A DNA stretch of 64,000 nucleotides from Paracoccus aminophilus JCM 7686 (GCF_000444995.1 NC_022041.1:2330001-2394000), one strand, 5' to 3'. Numbered from the stretch's first letter, positions 9,808 through 19,802 are shown. The notes: generated from the letters alone by a model not told the origin. A program made the numbers and translations.

Positions 9808-10944
9808 CTAGCGGGCCGGGTGATGATGGCCGCTCCATGCGGCCCAAAGCTGTTTGCGCCGCATCCACAGCGCCGCCACTACCCAGAGGGTGAGAATGCA
9901 CCAGATGTCGATCACGATCCTGAAGCCAAGGCCATCAGGCCCCGCAGGCGCGGTCAGATGCATCGCATCACCAAAGATTGAAAGCAGGACGCAGGCCACG
10001 AAGGACAATAGCCCGCCCTGCCCGATCTCGGCAAGCGCCCGCCCGCCGATCGTATCGGCCAGCCAATTGAAATACCGCGCCAAAGGCATGGCGACGAGCC
10101 AGCTTGCCGCCAGCACCCCCAAGAGCCGGACGCCGTCCATCGACCATTTGTCGATATCGCCGTGGATCAGGAACAGGGCGTCATGCAGCGGCTTGCCGCG
10201 CTCGCCGAGCTGCCAGCTCAGCACGATCGCCATGCTGAACAGCATCATGCCCCAAGCCGCGGCGGTGACCCAACCGGCATAGGGCTTGAGCGTCGCGGTA
10301 ATGCGGTCGCGGAAAGCCCCCATGCCAACGCCGCAGAAGAACAGCAACTGCCAGCCGAACGGGTTGAACAACAGCCCCGGCCCCGGTCTCTGGTTCGGGA
10401 TCAGCGCATTCAGCGGCACCGCCACCATCCAAAGCGCGACCGAAGCGACCATGAACAGCACCGGCCAGCGCAGCAGGATCGGCACGGTTACCGGCACGGT
10501 CGCGATCAGCAGGACGTAGAGCGCCAACACATCCAGCAGGTTGGGCTGCATCCACATCAGCGCGACGGTTGCGACATAGCCAAGCGGGTTGTCGATGATC
10601 ATATTCGAATATTCGAACCAGACCGCCGTGTGCTTGAGCTTGAAGTAAAAGAGCAGCCGCGACAGCAACGCGAGCAGGATCGCGCCGAGGATCAAGGCGC
10701 GCCAGACCTGAAAGGCCCGCCGCCAGAACCGCTTGCGCGCCGCCGCTCGGCCTTCGCGGGCCTCGACCTTGATCCAGACCAGCCCGACCAGAAAGCCCGA
10801 CAACAGGACAAACAGCTCGGCCGCGTCGAAGGTCACGAAATTCGTCAGCGTCAGCGCGCGCAGGCTGCCGACCGGCATATGGTCCAGCATGATGCAGACC
10901 AGCGCGTAACCGCGCAGCATATCGAGCGAGGCAATCCGCTTCAT
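9808..10944 (-). CDS. opgC: OpgC-type acyltransferase, osmoregulated periplasmic glucan succinylation
   Basis: 378 aa polytopic membrane protein of about 10 TM helices. It opens with [19 protein letters not shown], the LDxLRG start shared by acyltransferase_3/OpgC proteins. OpgC, first described in Rhodobacter sphaeroides, adds succinyl groups to the periplasmic glucan backbone. The ATG overlaps the TGA of opgH (ATGA), so it is the third gene of opgG-opgH-opgC. The exact substituent in this strain is inferred from the family. Confidence 0.88.
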   Translation of the reverse strand: MKRIASLDMLRGYALVCIMLDHMPVGSLRALTLTNFVTFDAAELFVLLSGFLVGLVWIKVEAREGRAAARKRFWRRAFQVWRALILGAILLALLSRLLFYFKLKHTAVWFEYSNMIIDNPLGYVATVALMWMQPNLLDVLALYVLLIATVPVTVPILLRWPVLFMVASVALWMVAVPLNALIPNQRPGPGLLFNPFGWQLLFFCGVGMGAFRDRITATLKPYAGWVTAAAWGMMLFSMAIVLSWQLGERGKPLHDALFLIHGDIDKWSMDGVRLLGVLAASWLVAMPLARYFNWLADTIGGRALAEIGQGGLLSFVACVLLSIFGDAMHLTAPAGPDGLGFRIVIDIWCILTLWVVAALWMRRKQLWAAWSGHHHPAR

Positions 10945-13109
10945 GCGGGCAGCCGGGACCAGATGTCGAGCAGCTCGGGCTCTTCGATCATCGCGAGCAC
11001 CTCGCCTTGCGTGAGGAAGCCAAGCGCCTCGCGCCGGTTGAGCGCCGCGCCGATCTTGGCCCCGGCCGAGATCGCATTCAGCCGCTCGGAATTGCGCCGC
11101 GTCGGATCGAAGACGGGCGTCATCGCCGCATGGCGGACGCGCTCGGCGGCATCTTCACCGAGATGAGCCAGACTCGTCTCGCTCAGCGCCGCGATGCGGT
11201 TGCCCAGCACATTGGCCGCAGTCAGAAGCTCGGGCGGATCGCGCTCTTCGGGGGTCACCAACAGGCCGCGCAACCGCGCCCACCGTCCGAAGACCGGGCT
11301 TGACGACCAGCGCGAGGTAAAGGGCGCAAGGATCAGACCGGCGAGGATCGGCGACAGCCAGACCAGCTGACCCGGCGACAAATAAGCCAGCACGATCAGC
11401 GTGCCGAGACCAAGGACGACATGCAGCGCGTGACGGCGCAGCACCAGCGACCACGGCGGGGTTTGTCCGGCGCGCACCTGCGCCTCCCAGCCGCTGTCCT
11501 TGCCCTGCAAGATCTCGATGATCTGGCGGGTCTGGAACAGCATCTGCACCGGCGCGATCAGCGCAGACAGCACGATCTCGAACAGAGCCGAAGCGACAAT
11601 TCGCCCCTTGCCGCCCGAATTATGCGCCAGAGGCCGCATCCAGGCCCGAAAGAGCGCGATGAATTTGGGCACCAAAAGGAAGCCCATCGCCACCGCGAAG
11701 AGCCAGAGCATCCGCACCGGATCGAAGACCGGCCATTCCGGGAAAAGCTGATAGGTCGAGGGGAAGTAATCGGGCCGCGACAAGAGCACATTGGCCGACA
11801 GAGCCAGACCGACAAGGATCATGGCAAGCCAGATCGGCGACATCACAAAGCCCAGCACGCCGATCATGAAATGGACCCGGCTGACGGTGGTAAAGCCGCG
11901 CGACAGGAAGATGCGCAGATGCTGAAGATTGCCCTGCGCCCACCGCCGCTCGCGCACGGCCATGTCGAGAAGCGTCGGCGGCGTGCCCTCGAAGCTTTGA
12001 CGCAGATCGTGGTCGAGCCGGACCTTCCAGCCCGCCCGCCGCAAAAGCGCGGCCTCGACGAAATCGTGGCTGAGGATCGTGCCGCCGAAAGGCGCCTTCC
12101 CGGGCAGGGTTGGCAATCCGCAGCAAGCCGCGAAAGCGCGGACACGGATGATCGCGTTATGGCCCCAGAAATTGCCATTGTCGCCCGACCAGGCAGCAAC
12201 GCCCCGCGCCACCGCAGGCCCATAGACCCGCCCGGCGAATTGGGTCAGCCGCGCGAAAATCGTCTGGCCACCGACCAGCATCGGCATGGTCTGGATCAGG
12301 CCGAGATCCGGGTCCGCATTCATGCGCGCCGAAAGCGCCTTGATCGTCGCCGCGCCAACGACGCTGTCGGCATCGAGCACCAGCATCTGGTCGTAACGCC
12401 CGCCCCAGCGGCGGACGAAATCGGCGACGTTCCCGGCCTTGCGGCCCTCGTTGCTGCGCCGCCGCCGATACCAGACTGGCACCGGAGACATCTCGCGCAA
12501 CCGGCTGATCGCTGCCATTTCCTCGACCACGGATTCGGGCTTGCGGCTGTCCGAGATCACGAAAATCTCTGCACGGTCGCTCAAACCCTCGCGGGCGAGG
12601 TCACGCGCCAAAGCGGCGAGCAGCCCGCTCGTGGTGGCGGCGTCCTCGTGATAGACCGGCATGACCACGGCGATCCGGGCCGCATTCGGGCCCTCGGGCG
12701 TCTTAGGCGCAGGCGCGAAAAAGCCCGCGACCATCGAGCAAAAGGAAAAGCCGACCCAGCCGAAGGTCAGAACGAAGAGGACCAGCAGCACGCCCTGAAG
12801 AAAGGTGATGTGGTCACCGAAGACAAGCACCATCTCGCGGTAGCCCGCCACCGCAATCGCCGCCGTGCCGCCAAAGGCAATCAACCGCGCCAGCGTGACC
12901 CGCCAGCTCGCCCAGCCCGGACGGGGTCCATGGGGCGGCGCGCCGCGCAGATCCTGCACCGGCATGCTGAGAGGCTCTTCCGGCGGGGTTGCCCGGACGA
13001 GCCCATTCAGTGCTGGCTTGAACGATACATCCGCCTCGGGACCGAGTAGACCACCGGGAAAACTGCGGCTGGTCCCGGCAGAAAGCGGTGCGGAATCGAA
13101 CTGGCTCAC
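10941..13109 (-). CDS. opgH: Glucan biosynthesis glucosyltransferase H
   Basis: 722 aa. Two N-terminal TM segments follow a Pro-rich cytoplasmic start. Next comes a GT2-family domain with MLVLDADSVV (UDP-glucose/metal Asp), GHNAIIRVRAF, SHDFVEAALLRRAGW and RERRWAQGNLQH (the Q/RxxRW motif), then several further TM segments. It polymerises UDP-glucose into the beta-glucan backbone and exports it. It lies between opgG and opgC, with a 6-base gap to the former and a 4-base overlap with the latter. Confidence 0.94.
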   Translation of the reverse strand: MSQFDSAPLSAGTSRSFPGGLLGPEADVSFKPALNGLVRATPPEEPLSMPVQDLRGAPPHGPRPGWASWRVTLARLIAFGGTAAIAVAGYREMVLVFGDHITFLQGVLLVLFVLTFGWVGFSFCSMVAGFFAPAPKTPEGPNAARIAVVMPVYHEDAATTSGLLAALARDLAREGLSDRAEIFVISDSRKPESVVEEMAAISRLREMSPVPVWYRRRRSNEGRKAGNVADFVRRWGGRYDQMLVLDADSVVGAATIKALSARMNADPDLGLIQTMPMLVGGQTIFARLTQFAGRVYGPAVARGVAAWSGDNGNFWGHNAIIRVRAFAACCGLPTLPGKAPFGGTILSHDFVEAALLRRAGWKVRLDHDLRQSFEGTPPTLLDMAVRERRWAQGNLQHLRIFLSRGFTTVSRVHFMIGVLGFVMSPIWLAMILVGLALSANVLLSRPDYFPSTYQLFPEWPVFDPVRMLWLFAVAMGFLLVPKFIALFRAWMRPLAHNSGGKGRIVASALFEIVLSALIAPVQMLFQTRQIIEILQGKDSGWEAQVRAGQTPPWSLVLRRHALHVVLGLGTLIVLAYLSPGQLVWLSPILAGLILAPFTSRWSSSPVFGRWARLRGLLVTPEERDPPELLTAANVLGNRIAALSETSLAHLGEDAAERVRHAAMTPVFDPTRRNSERLNAISAGAKIGAALNRREALGFLTQGEVLAMIEEPELLDIWSRLPA

Positions 13110-13115
13110 CTTGAC

Positions 13116-14705
13116 TTACTCGCGTGCCCAACGGGCGATCCAGGTCTCGCTGAGCGGCCCTTCCGGCCCGTTCAGTACCGCCGAAAGATCCGCCACCTTG
13201 GCGTTTTCAGGGAAATATTCGAAGGACAGTCGCAACCGGCCCTCCTGCGGCATTCGGATCAGATAATTATGCCCGATGCGCCCGGCCGAGGCACGGATCT
13301 GCGCGGCAGGATCCTCCGAGCCAAAGACCGAGAGATCGAAATCGACGATATAGGTCCGGGCATCGGCATTGTTGATCGCCCTGCCCGACATCGTTTCCAA
13401 AACCCGAGAAATCGGTGCACTATCAGGGATTTGCGGCGCGAAGGTGAGAACGTAGGAATAGTCCTTGCGCTGCCCCTTCAGAAGCTTGTCCGAGGATTGC
13501 CAGAAGGTCACGATATTGTCGTTGAACTCGTTCTCGACCGGGATCTCGATCAGCGTGACCGAGCCCTTGCCCCAACGCCCCTGCGGCGCAATCCAGGCCG
13601 AGGGCCGCAGATCATAGCGCGCCTCGGCATCCTGATAATCCTCGAAACTCCGCGACCTTTGCGCCAGCCCGAAGCCAAGCGGGTCATTGTCCATGAAGGC
13701 CGAAGCCTGCAAGGTCGGCGGCCCCGAGAGCACGCGCCAGAGCCGGGTTTCCGCGCCTGTCAGCATCTGAAGCCCGTCATTGTCGTGAACGGCGGGGCGA
13801 TAATCGTCGATGCGACGCCGGTCGGCGGGGCCGAACCAATACATCGAGGTCAGCGGCGCAATGCCGACATTGGTCATATCCCGGCGCGGGAACAGGGCCA
13901 CGCGCGTGGTGATGACCGTCTCGGCCCCCGGAGCGAGGATGAATTCGAAAGCGCCGGTGATGGATTTGCTGTCGAGCAGCGCGTTGATCTTGACTGTGCG
14001 GTCCTGCGGGCCGGGCTCGTGGATCCAGAAGGCGCGGAAGAGCGGGAATTCCTCGCCCTCGGGGCTGCCGGTGCCGATTGCCAGACCGCGCGCCGAAAGG
14101 CCGTAAAGCGTCCCGCGCGAGACGGCGCGGAAGTAGCTCGCGCCCTGAAAGACCGCGAATTCGTCCATGACATCGGGGCGGTTCAACGGCGTGCGCAGCC
14201 GGAAGCCCGAAAAGCCCATATTGCCGACGGTCTCCATATCGCCGCCGTCGGGGAACTGCGACGGATCGAACTCAAAGAGCCGCGGCGTGAAGGCCACCTT
14301 GGTCGCGACCCCATCGACGACCATATTGATCTCGATCGGCTCGTAGAAAATCGAGCCCGGCGGCAGCAGATCCAGCGAGAACAGCCGGTTCGCATGCCAG
14401 GGATCACGGTCCCGGCGAAAACGGATCGCGCGATACTGATCATAGTTCAGATTGCCAAAGCTGCCGGTCAGCTGCGAAATCGGCTGGGTGTAATCGCGGC
14501 TCGCGTAATCTTTGGCGATGTCGGCGACATCTTCGAAATCGAAGGGCTTGGGCGCGGGTTCAGGCTGGGCCTCGTCCGGGGTCTCAGGGGCCGGTTGATC
14601 CGGAGCGGCCGGGGCGCCCGGCTCTTGCGCGAAGGCAAATCCCGCCAGAGCGCCGGTCGAGCCCAAGGCAGCGGCGGAAGAAAACAAAAAGTTGCGACGA
14701 TACAT
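13116..14705 (-). CDS. opgG: Glucan biosynthesis protein G (periplasmic)
   Basis: 529 aa. The N-terminus MYRRNFLFSSAAALGSTGAL is a twin-arginine-type signal, and cleavage after FAFA is likely. OpgG/OpgD proteins act in the periplasm on the glucan backbone made by OpgH. The conserved body is visible, for example YDQYRAIRFRRD and PPGSIFYEPIEI. A Pro/Glu-rich linker (residues about 30-55) separates the signal from the domain. It is the first gene of the opg operon. The Tat signal recalls OpgD of enterobacteria, but the operon position supports the name opgG. Confidence 0.92.
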   Translation of the reverse strand: MYRRNFLFSSAAALGSTGALAGFAFAQEPGAPAAPDQPAPETPDEAQPEPAPKPFDFEDVADIAKDYASRDYTQPISQLTGSFGNLNYDQYRAIRFRRDRDPWHANRLFSLDLLPPGSIFYEPIEINMVVDGVATKVAFTPRLFEFDPSQFPDGGDMETVGNMGFSGFRLRTPLNRPDVMDEFAVFQGASYFRAVSRGTLYGLSARGLAIGTGSPEGEEFPLFRAFWIHEPGPQDRTVKINALLDSKSITGAFEFILAPGAETVITTRVALFPRRDMTNVGIAPLTSMYWFGPADRRRIDDYRPAVHDNDGLQMLTGAETRLWRVLSGPPTLQASAFMDNDPLGFGLAQRSRSFEDYQDAEARYDLRPSAWIAPQGRWGKGSVTLIEIPVENEFNDNIVTFWQSSDKLLKGQRKDYSYVLTFAPQIPDSAPISRVLETMSGRAINNADARTYIVDFDLSVFGSEDPAAQIRASAGRIGHNYLIRMPQEGRLRLSFEYFPENAKVADLSAVLNGPEGPLSETWIARWARE

Positions 14706-14923
14706 CCCCCGGACCTTTCACATCGGCCATCCCCATAAAAGCGGCCAGCAGGACGGGATTTGGCACCGCGTTAAGCAACTCGCAAGCAGTTTTCCCAGCG
14801 AGAGCAAGAGACTGCCGACAAGCGACATCAAATCATCATAATTCGCGCATCCCGGACGCATTGTGGGCGCGAAGCACAAGACTTCGCACCCGGTTCTCTT
14901 GCCTGATTCGGTCCTAAAGCCTC

Positions 14924-15745
14924 TTAACGGGCGGTTTCGCGCAGGACCTCGCCCTTGGCGCCGATCTCGACGCGCACGGTCTCGCCCTGCGGGTTTTTGG
15001 CATCAAGGTAAATCGCGCGCCCTTCACGCGTGAGATTGCCGGTCTCGGTATAGCCCGCATCGCTTGCAGCCTTCAGCGCCGCCTCATCGCTCAGCGCGGC
15101 TTGCCCCGGCCCGCCCTTGCCGGAATGGCGCTCGCCTTTGCCGGACCAATCGCCCTTGCCGTGGCCGCCCTTGTCGCGACCGCCTTTGTCATGGTCACCT
15201 TTGCCGTGGCGACGGTCATGCTCTCCGCCCTTCCGATCCGGGCCGCGATCATCGCCGCGCCCAAAGCGCATCAGCGTGCCGTCCTGCGTAAAGCCCGCGC
15301 GCAAACCCTGCCCGCTGCTGTCCGCGCCGACGACCATCACGCCGCGCTCATCCGAGAAAACGCCACCAACACGCGAGAATTGCTTGTAAATATCCTGATT
15401 GCGCACGGCCTCGGGCACAAGTTGGGCGACCAGCGTCTCGGGCAAAGCCGTGCCGTCCTTATCGGCAAAGGCACCGCGCAAAGCGCCGTTGTCGTCCAGC
15501 ATCGCCTTGATCTCGGCCCCATCCGCGGTCTTGCCGCTCACCCGCTGACCGCCGCGCTTGCCTGCGCTGACCTTCAGATCAGAGAGGTTGAGATCCTTCA
15601 GCACCTGCGGCAGCTCCGGGCTTTGGGTCGATGCGGTGGCCGGCGCCGGAGCGGGCGTGCTCTCTTGCGCCAGTGTTGCGATCGGCAGGCCCAGCATGGC
15701 CGCAAGAGCAATCACCGCGACCGAACCTTTAACCATTCTGCTCAT
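14924..15745 (-). CDS. Secreted PepSY-like protein with His/Lys/Gly-rich insert
   Basis: 273 aa with a signal peptide (VAVIALAAMLGLPIATLAQE). An N-terminal domain (residues about 45-135) is followed by a very unusual segment of Asp, Lys, Gly and His repeats (GGEHDRRHGKGDHDKGGRDK and similar) to about residue 205. A C-terminal PepSY-like repeat follows (EAALKAASDAGYTETGNLTR, then VRVEIGAKGEVLRETAR). The insert could bind metal or polyanions; this is inference. It is divergent from a second PepSY gene and a two-component system, and is a likely target or partner of that system. Confidence 0.65.
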   Translation of the reverse strand: MSRMVKGSVAVIALAAMLGLPIATLAQESTPAPAPATASTQSPELPQVLKDLNLSDLKVSAGKRGGQRVSGKTADGAEIKAMLDDNGALRGAFADKDGTALPETLVAQLVPEAVRNQDIYKQFSRVGGVFSDERGVMVVGADSSGQGLRAGFTQDGTLMRFGRGDDRGPDRKGGEHDRRHGKGDHDKGGRDKGGHGKGDWSGKGERHSGKGGPGQAALSDEAALKAASDAGYTETGNLTREGRAIYLDAKNPQGETVRVEIGAKGEVLRETAR

Positions 15746-15872
15746 TCTGACTTCCTTCCTCTGGGCGGGACGATATGCGTCCCATGCGAATCAGATCTAG
15801 CGCAGAGAAGATCAACGAACCGCCAACAGCCTGTTTGGCATTCGTTTGGAATTCGCGCCATAATCAGGCGAT

Positions 15873-16304
15873 ATGAGCCGCCGCCTCTCTCTTCTTCTGC
15901 TCGCCCTCGCGGCGCTGCTGCTTCTCGCCCTCGGGCTGGGGCTGGGATCGGGGATGCTCGGACGCGGGCGCGAGGCGGCGCCGGGTGAGCTCACCCATCA
16001 TCGCTGGAGCGGCCCGGTGGATTTCGACGACAGCGAGCTTGACGCTCCGCCAAGCTTCGACGTCCTGCCGCTGAGCACCGCCGCGCGGCTGGTCGAAAGC
16101 CGCTTCAGCGGCAAGCTGATCGCGGCGCGGCTGATCCCGCCCACCCCCGCGGAATTCGAGCAAGGCGTCGAGCTTGTCCACGAGCTGCGCCTGCTCACCC
16201 CAAAGCGCGATGTCCTGTTCATCCGGCTCGATGCGAAGACCGGCCGCTTTCTTGAGGTTGCGGGCGCGGGACTGACCAAGGCGCGCAAGCGCAAAGGAGA
16301 CTGA
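15873..16304 (+). CDS. PepSY-domain membrane/periplasmic protein
   Basis: 143 aa. An N-terminal Leu-rich TM anchor (LSLLLLALAALLLLALGLGL) precedes a periplasmic PepSY-like domain, with LSTAARLVESRFSGKLIAARL forming the helix-strand part and VLFIRLDAKTGRFLEVAGAG the end. It is the first gene of an operon with the response regulator (3-base gap) and sensor kinase. PepSY proteins next to two-component systems often modulate sensing or peptidases; the role here is inferred. Confidence 0.75.
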   Translation: MSRRLSLLLLALAALLLLALGLGLGSGMLGRGREAAPGELTHHRWSGPVDFDDSELDAPPSFDVLPLSTAARLVESRFSGKLIAARLIPPTPAEFEQGVELVHELRLLTPKRDVLFIRLDAKTGRFLEVAGAGLTKARKRKGD

Positions 16305-16307
16305 ACC

Positions 16308-16982
16308 ATGAAAGCCCTGATCATCGAGGACGATCCCCTGCTCGCCTCGCAATTGGCGGATGCCATGCAGGCCGGGGGCTTTGCCTGCGACATCGCCCAT
16401 GACGGTGAAAAGGGCGAGTTTCTCGGCGCGACCGAAAGCTATGATGTCGCGATCCTTGACCTTGGCCTGCCGGGGATGCCGGGGATCGAGGTGCTGACCC
16501 ATTGGCGCAGCGGCGGCACCACCATTCCGGTGCTGATCCTGACCGCGCGCGGCGACTGGACCGACAAGGTCGCGGGCTTTCGCGCAGGCGCCGATGATTA
16601 CGCGGTCAAGCCCTTCCGGCTCGAAGAGGTAGTCATCCGCGCGCAAACGCTGGTGCGCCGTGCCGCTGGCCATGTGCAGGCGGTGATTGCGGCGGGCCCG
16701 CTCAAGCTCGACAGCCAGCTTGGCGTGATCTCGCAAAACGGGCTCGCACTGAAGCTGACCGGCTTCGAGACCCGGATTCTCTCCTATCTCATCCACCATC
16801 AGAACCGGGTCATCACCCGCTCGGAGCTCTCGGACCATCTCTACGATTCGGCAGCTGATCGCGATTACAAATCGCTGGAGGTCGTGATCGGGCGGCTGCG
16901 GCGCAAGATCGGCGAGGGCCTGATCGAGACCCGGCGCGGCGAGGGCTATGTCCTGCGCACCCCGGTTGATCGCGCATCATGA
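16308..16982 (+). CDS. OmpR-family response regulator
   Basis: 224 aa. The receiver domain has acidic residues in IIEDDPL, phospho-acceptor Asp51 in VAILDLGLPGMPG and Lys in DDYAVKPF. A winged-helix DNA-binding domain follows (about 125-220; SLEVVIGRLRRKIGEGLIET and RGEGYVL). It is PhoP/QseB-like. It overlaps the kinase gene by four bases (ATGA), so the two are translationally coupled. Confidence 0.93.
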   Translation: MKALIIEDDPLLASQLADAMQAGGFACDIAHDGEKGEFLGATESYDVAILDLGLPGMPGIEVLTHWRSGGTTIPVLILTARGDWTDKVAGFRAGADDYAVKPFRLEEVVIRAQTLVRRAAGHVQAVIAAGPLKLDSQLGVISQNGLALKLTGFETRILSYLIHHQNRVITRSELSDHLYDSAADRDYKSLEVVIGRLRRKIGEGLIETRRGEGYVLRTPVDRAS

Positions 16983-18331
16983 AGCTGAAACTGCCCGCCG
17001 ATTCGATCCGCTTCCGCCTGCTCGGGCTCGCCGCTTTGCTGGTCGGCGCGGCGCTGATCGCCGCCTATCTGACCATTGCCGCGATCCTTGAAGATTTCAT
17101 CACCGGCCGCTTCGATGCGGAAACCCGCGCCATTGCCGAGGGGCTGATGGCGGGGGCCACGATCTCGGACAGCGGACGGCTGGTGGCGGGCGTGCCGCCA
17201 AGCGATGCGCGCTTCGATCTGCCGCTCTCGGGCTGGTATTGGCAGCTCATGCAGAATGGTCAGGTCACCGCGAAATCGCCCTCGCTCTTTGACAATCTGC
17301 TGTCGGTGCCGGTCGAGGATGTGCAGGGCGGTCATCTCTTTGGACCGGACGGCCAGAGGCTGCGCCTGATCCACAGCGACTTCACCCTTCCCGGCAGCGA
17401 GGCGCGCCTCTCGGTCGCGGTGACCGCGCCGCAAGCCGAGATCGTCGAGAGCCTTGCCCAAGTCCGCCGCCCGCTGGCGATCTCGCTTCTGGTCTTGGGG
17501 CTTGGGCTCGGTCTGACCAGCCTTTTGCAGGTCACCGCAGGCCTCAAAAGCCTTGACCGGCTGGGCCATGACATTCGCCGCATCCGCGCCGGAGAGGCGG
17601 AAAGCCTATCCCTGCCCGCCGTATCAGAGCTTCGGCCAATTTCTTCTGAAATCAATGCTCTGCTCGAACAAAATCGAATTGTTCTGACCCGATCGCGCGA
17701 CTATGTCGGCAACCTTGCCCATTCGCTGAAAACCCCGCTGGCCGCGCTGGCCAACAGCCTTGGCCCCGATCATCCCGGACAGGCGCTGATCGCGCGAATG
17801 GATCGCCAGATCGGCTGGCATCTGCGCCGCGCGCGCAGCTCTGCCGCGCCGCGCCTTCTGGGTCACCGCACCCCCGTCGCCGCCGTGGTCGAGGATATTC
17901 TGCTGGTGCTCCGCCGCCCGCTTGAGGATCGGGCGATCGCGATCACAACCGCCTGCCCGCCCGAGCTGGCCTTTGCCGGAGAGCGGCAGGACCTTGAGGA
18001 GATGATCGGCAATCTGACCGAGAACGCCTCGAAATGGGCCGATCACCAGATCCGGATTTCGGCGCGTCTGCTGCCCGAGAACAAGGCCAGTGAGAACAAG
18101 GCGGGCGAGCGCGAGATCGCGATCCGCATCGAGGATGACGGCCCCGGCATGTCGCAAGAGGATCACGCCCATGCCCTGACGCGCGGCCGCAGGCTCGATG
18201 AATTCGGCCCGCCCGGCGCGGGTCTCGGGCTCGCGATTGTGCATGATCTGTGCGCCTTACACGGCGGCAGTCTGACCCTTGGCCATTCGGATCTGGGCGG
18301 GCTGCGAGCAGAGCTGATCCTGCCTGCCTGA
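16979..18331 (+). CDS. PhoQ-like sensor histidine kinase
   Basis: 450 aa. Two TM helices (about 12-38 and 160-182) flank a periplasmic sensor region, followed by HAMP-like sequence. The H-box is NLAHSLKTPLAALAN; HSLKTPL is typical of the PhoQ group. The ATPase motifs are NLTENASKWA (N box), EDDGPGMS (G1) and GPPGAGLGLAIV (G2). It presumably autophosphorylates and passes phosphate to the adjacent regulator. With two PepSY genes next to it, cell-envelope or metal signals are plausible, but the ligand is unknown. Confidence 0.92.
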   Translation: MKLKLPADSIRFRLLGLAALLVGAALIAAYLTIAAILEDFITGRFDAETRAIAEGLMAGATISDSGRLVAGVPPSDARFDLPLSGWYWQLMQNGQVTAKSPSLFDNLLSVPVEDVQGGHLFGPDGQRLRLIHSDFTLPGSEARLSVAVTAPQAEIVESLAQVRRPLAISLLVLGLGLGLTSLLQVTAGLKSLDRLGHDIRRIRAGEAESLSLPAVSELRPISSEINALLEQNRIVLTRSRDYVGNLAHSLKTPLAALANSLGPDHPGQALIARMDRQIGWHLRRARSSAAPRLLGHRTPVAAVVEDILLVLRRPLEDRAIAITTACPPELAFAGERQDLEEMIGNLTENASKWADHQIRISARLLPENKASENKAGEREIAIRIEDDGPGMSQEDHAHALTRGRRLDEFGPPGAGLGLAIVHDLCALHGGSLTLGHSDLGGLRAELILPA

Positions 18332-18391
18332 TGCATTTGCAGCGTAAAAATGCTGCGCCGCGAAATTTTCGGAAAATCAAATTCGAGAAAT

Positions 18392-18407
18392 TTTACCATT
18401 TGATAAA
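18392..18407. promoter_or_regulatory. Putative RutR operator upstream of preTA
   Basis: TTTACCATTTGATAAA matches the RutR palindrome TTGACCATTTGGTCAA at 13 of 16 positions. It lies 57 bases before the preT start in the AT-rich upstream region (about 18340-18460). RutR is a uracil-responsive TetR regulator of pyrimidine catabolism in proteobacteria, so the location fits the downstream genes. The match to the known consensus is seen; binding is inferred. Confidence 0.55.
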
Positions 18408-18463
18408 AAATTTGACCTGTGACAGCCTGATTCTCAGATAGCAGCCAGCCTGGGGTCCAAGCG

Positions 18464-19801
18464 ATGTCCAATAGCCAGCTGACGCCCGGTGTTGTGCCGG
18501 GCCGTCTCACAACTGAAGTCTACGCCGTCAATTTCTCCGATGTTGCCCCGCCCCTCGATGATCACGAGGCGAGGGTTGCGGCTGATCGGTGCTACTTCTG
18601 CTATGACGCGCCCTGCGTCACAGCCTGCCCGACCTCGATCGACATCCCGCTCTTCATCCGTCAGATCTCGACGGGCACGCCGGATGCCGCCGCCAAGACG
18701 ATCTTTCACCAGAACATTCTGGGCGGGATCTGCGCCCGCGTCTGCCCGACCGAGAACCTCTGCGAAGGCTCTTGCGTGCGTGAAACCGCCGAGGGCAAGC
18801 CGGTTCAGATCGGCGCGCTTCAACGCTATGCCACCGATCACCTCATGGATGAGGGCGAGCATCCCTTCCGGCGCGGCGAGGCGACCGGCAAGCGCATCGC
18901 CGTGGTCGGCGCGGGCCCCGCAGGTCTTTCGGCCGCGCATCGTCTGGCCGCTAAAGGCCACGAGGTCACGCTGTTTGACGCCCGTGAAAAGGCCGGCGGG
19001 CTCAACGAATACGGCATTGCCACCTATAAAGCGGTCGATGGTTTCGCGGGTCGCGAGGTCGATTGGCTGCTCGGGATCGGCGGGATCTCGGTTGAGACCG
19101 GCAAGGCGCTGGGGCGCGATCTGTCGCTCGACAAGCTGCGCGCCGATTATGACGCGGTCTTTCTTGGCCTTGGCCTGCAAGGTGTGAATGCCCTGCGCGC
19201 GCCGGGCGAAGATCGTGGCGAAGTCCATGACGCGGTCGATTTCATCCGCGAGCTGCGCCAGTCCCGCGATCTCTCGGCCCTGCCGATTGGCCGCGATATC
19301 GTGGTGATCGGTGGCGGTATGACCGCGGTCGATGCCGCCGTGCAGGCCCGTCACCTTGGCGCGCAGAACGTCACCATTGTCTATCGGCGCGGCCAGGAGC
19401 GGATGAGCGCCTCGGCCCATGAGCAGGAACATGCGACCTCCTCGGGCGTGCGCATCATCTGCAATGCCATGCCGATTGCGGTCCACGGCAATGGCACGGT
19501 GCGCGAGGTCGAGTTTGCCCATACCCGCGACGGCGCAAACGGGCTTGAAGAGACCGGCGAGCGCTTTCGTCTTGCCGCCGACCAGCTCTTCCGCGCGATT
19601 GGCCAGACGCTTCATGGCCATCCCGAGGGGCTCACGCTTTCGGGCGGCAAGATCGCGGTTGACGCCACGGGCCGGACCTCGCTTTCGGGCGTCTGGGCAG
19701 GCGGAGATTGCGCGACGGGCGGCGATGATCTGACCGTCACCGCCGTCGCCGAGGGCCGCGATGCGGCCGAAGACATCCATACGCAACTGATGGGGGCCTG
19801 A
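18464..19801 (+). CDS. preT: NAD-dependent dihydropyrimidine dehydrogenase subunit PreT
   Basis: 445 aa. The N-terminal Fe-S domain has cysteines in CYFCYDAPCVTACP and CARVCPTENLCEGSC. FAD-binding (GAGPAGLSAAHRLAAKGHEV) and NAD-binding (VIGGGMTAVDAAVQA) Rossmann motifs follow, as in the glutamate synthase small subunit family. With PreA it reduces uracil and thymine to dihydropyrimidines with NADH. It is followed one base later by preA and preceded by a RutR-like site. Confidence 0.93.
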   Translation: MSNSQLTPGVVPGRLTTEVYAVNFSDVAPPLDDHEARVAADRCYFCYDAPCVTACPTSIDIPLFIRQISTGTPDAAAKTIFHQNILGGICARVCPTENLCEGSCVRETAEGKPVQIGALQRYATDHLMDEGEHPFRRGEATGKRIAVVGAGPAGLSAAHRLAAKGHEVTLFDAREKAGGLNEYGIATYKAVDGFAGREVDWLLGIGGISVETGKALGRDLSLDKLRADYDAVFLGLGLQGVNALRAPGEDRGEVHDAVDFIRELRQSRDLSALPIGRDIVVIGGGMTAVDAAVQARHLGAQNVTIVYRRGQERMSASAHEQEHATSSGVRIICNAMPIAVHGNGTVREVEFAHTRDGANGLEETGERFRLAADQLFRAIGQTLHGHPEGLTLSGGKIAVDATGRTSLSGVWAGGDCATGGDDLTVTAVAEGRDAAEDIHTQLMGA

Positions 19802-19802
19802 C

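Noticed and set aside
11421..13049. Plus-strand open frame of 542 aa over opgH
   Set aside because: Antisense to opgH; Arg/His/Gln-rich composition typical of a shadow frame.
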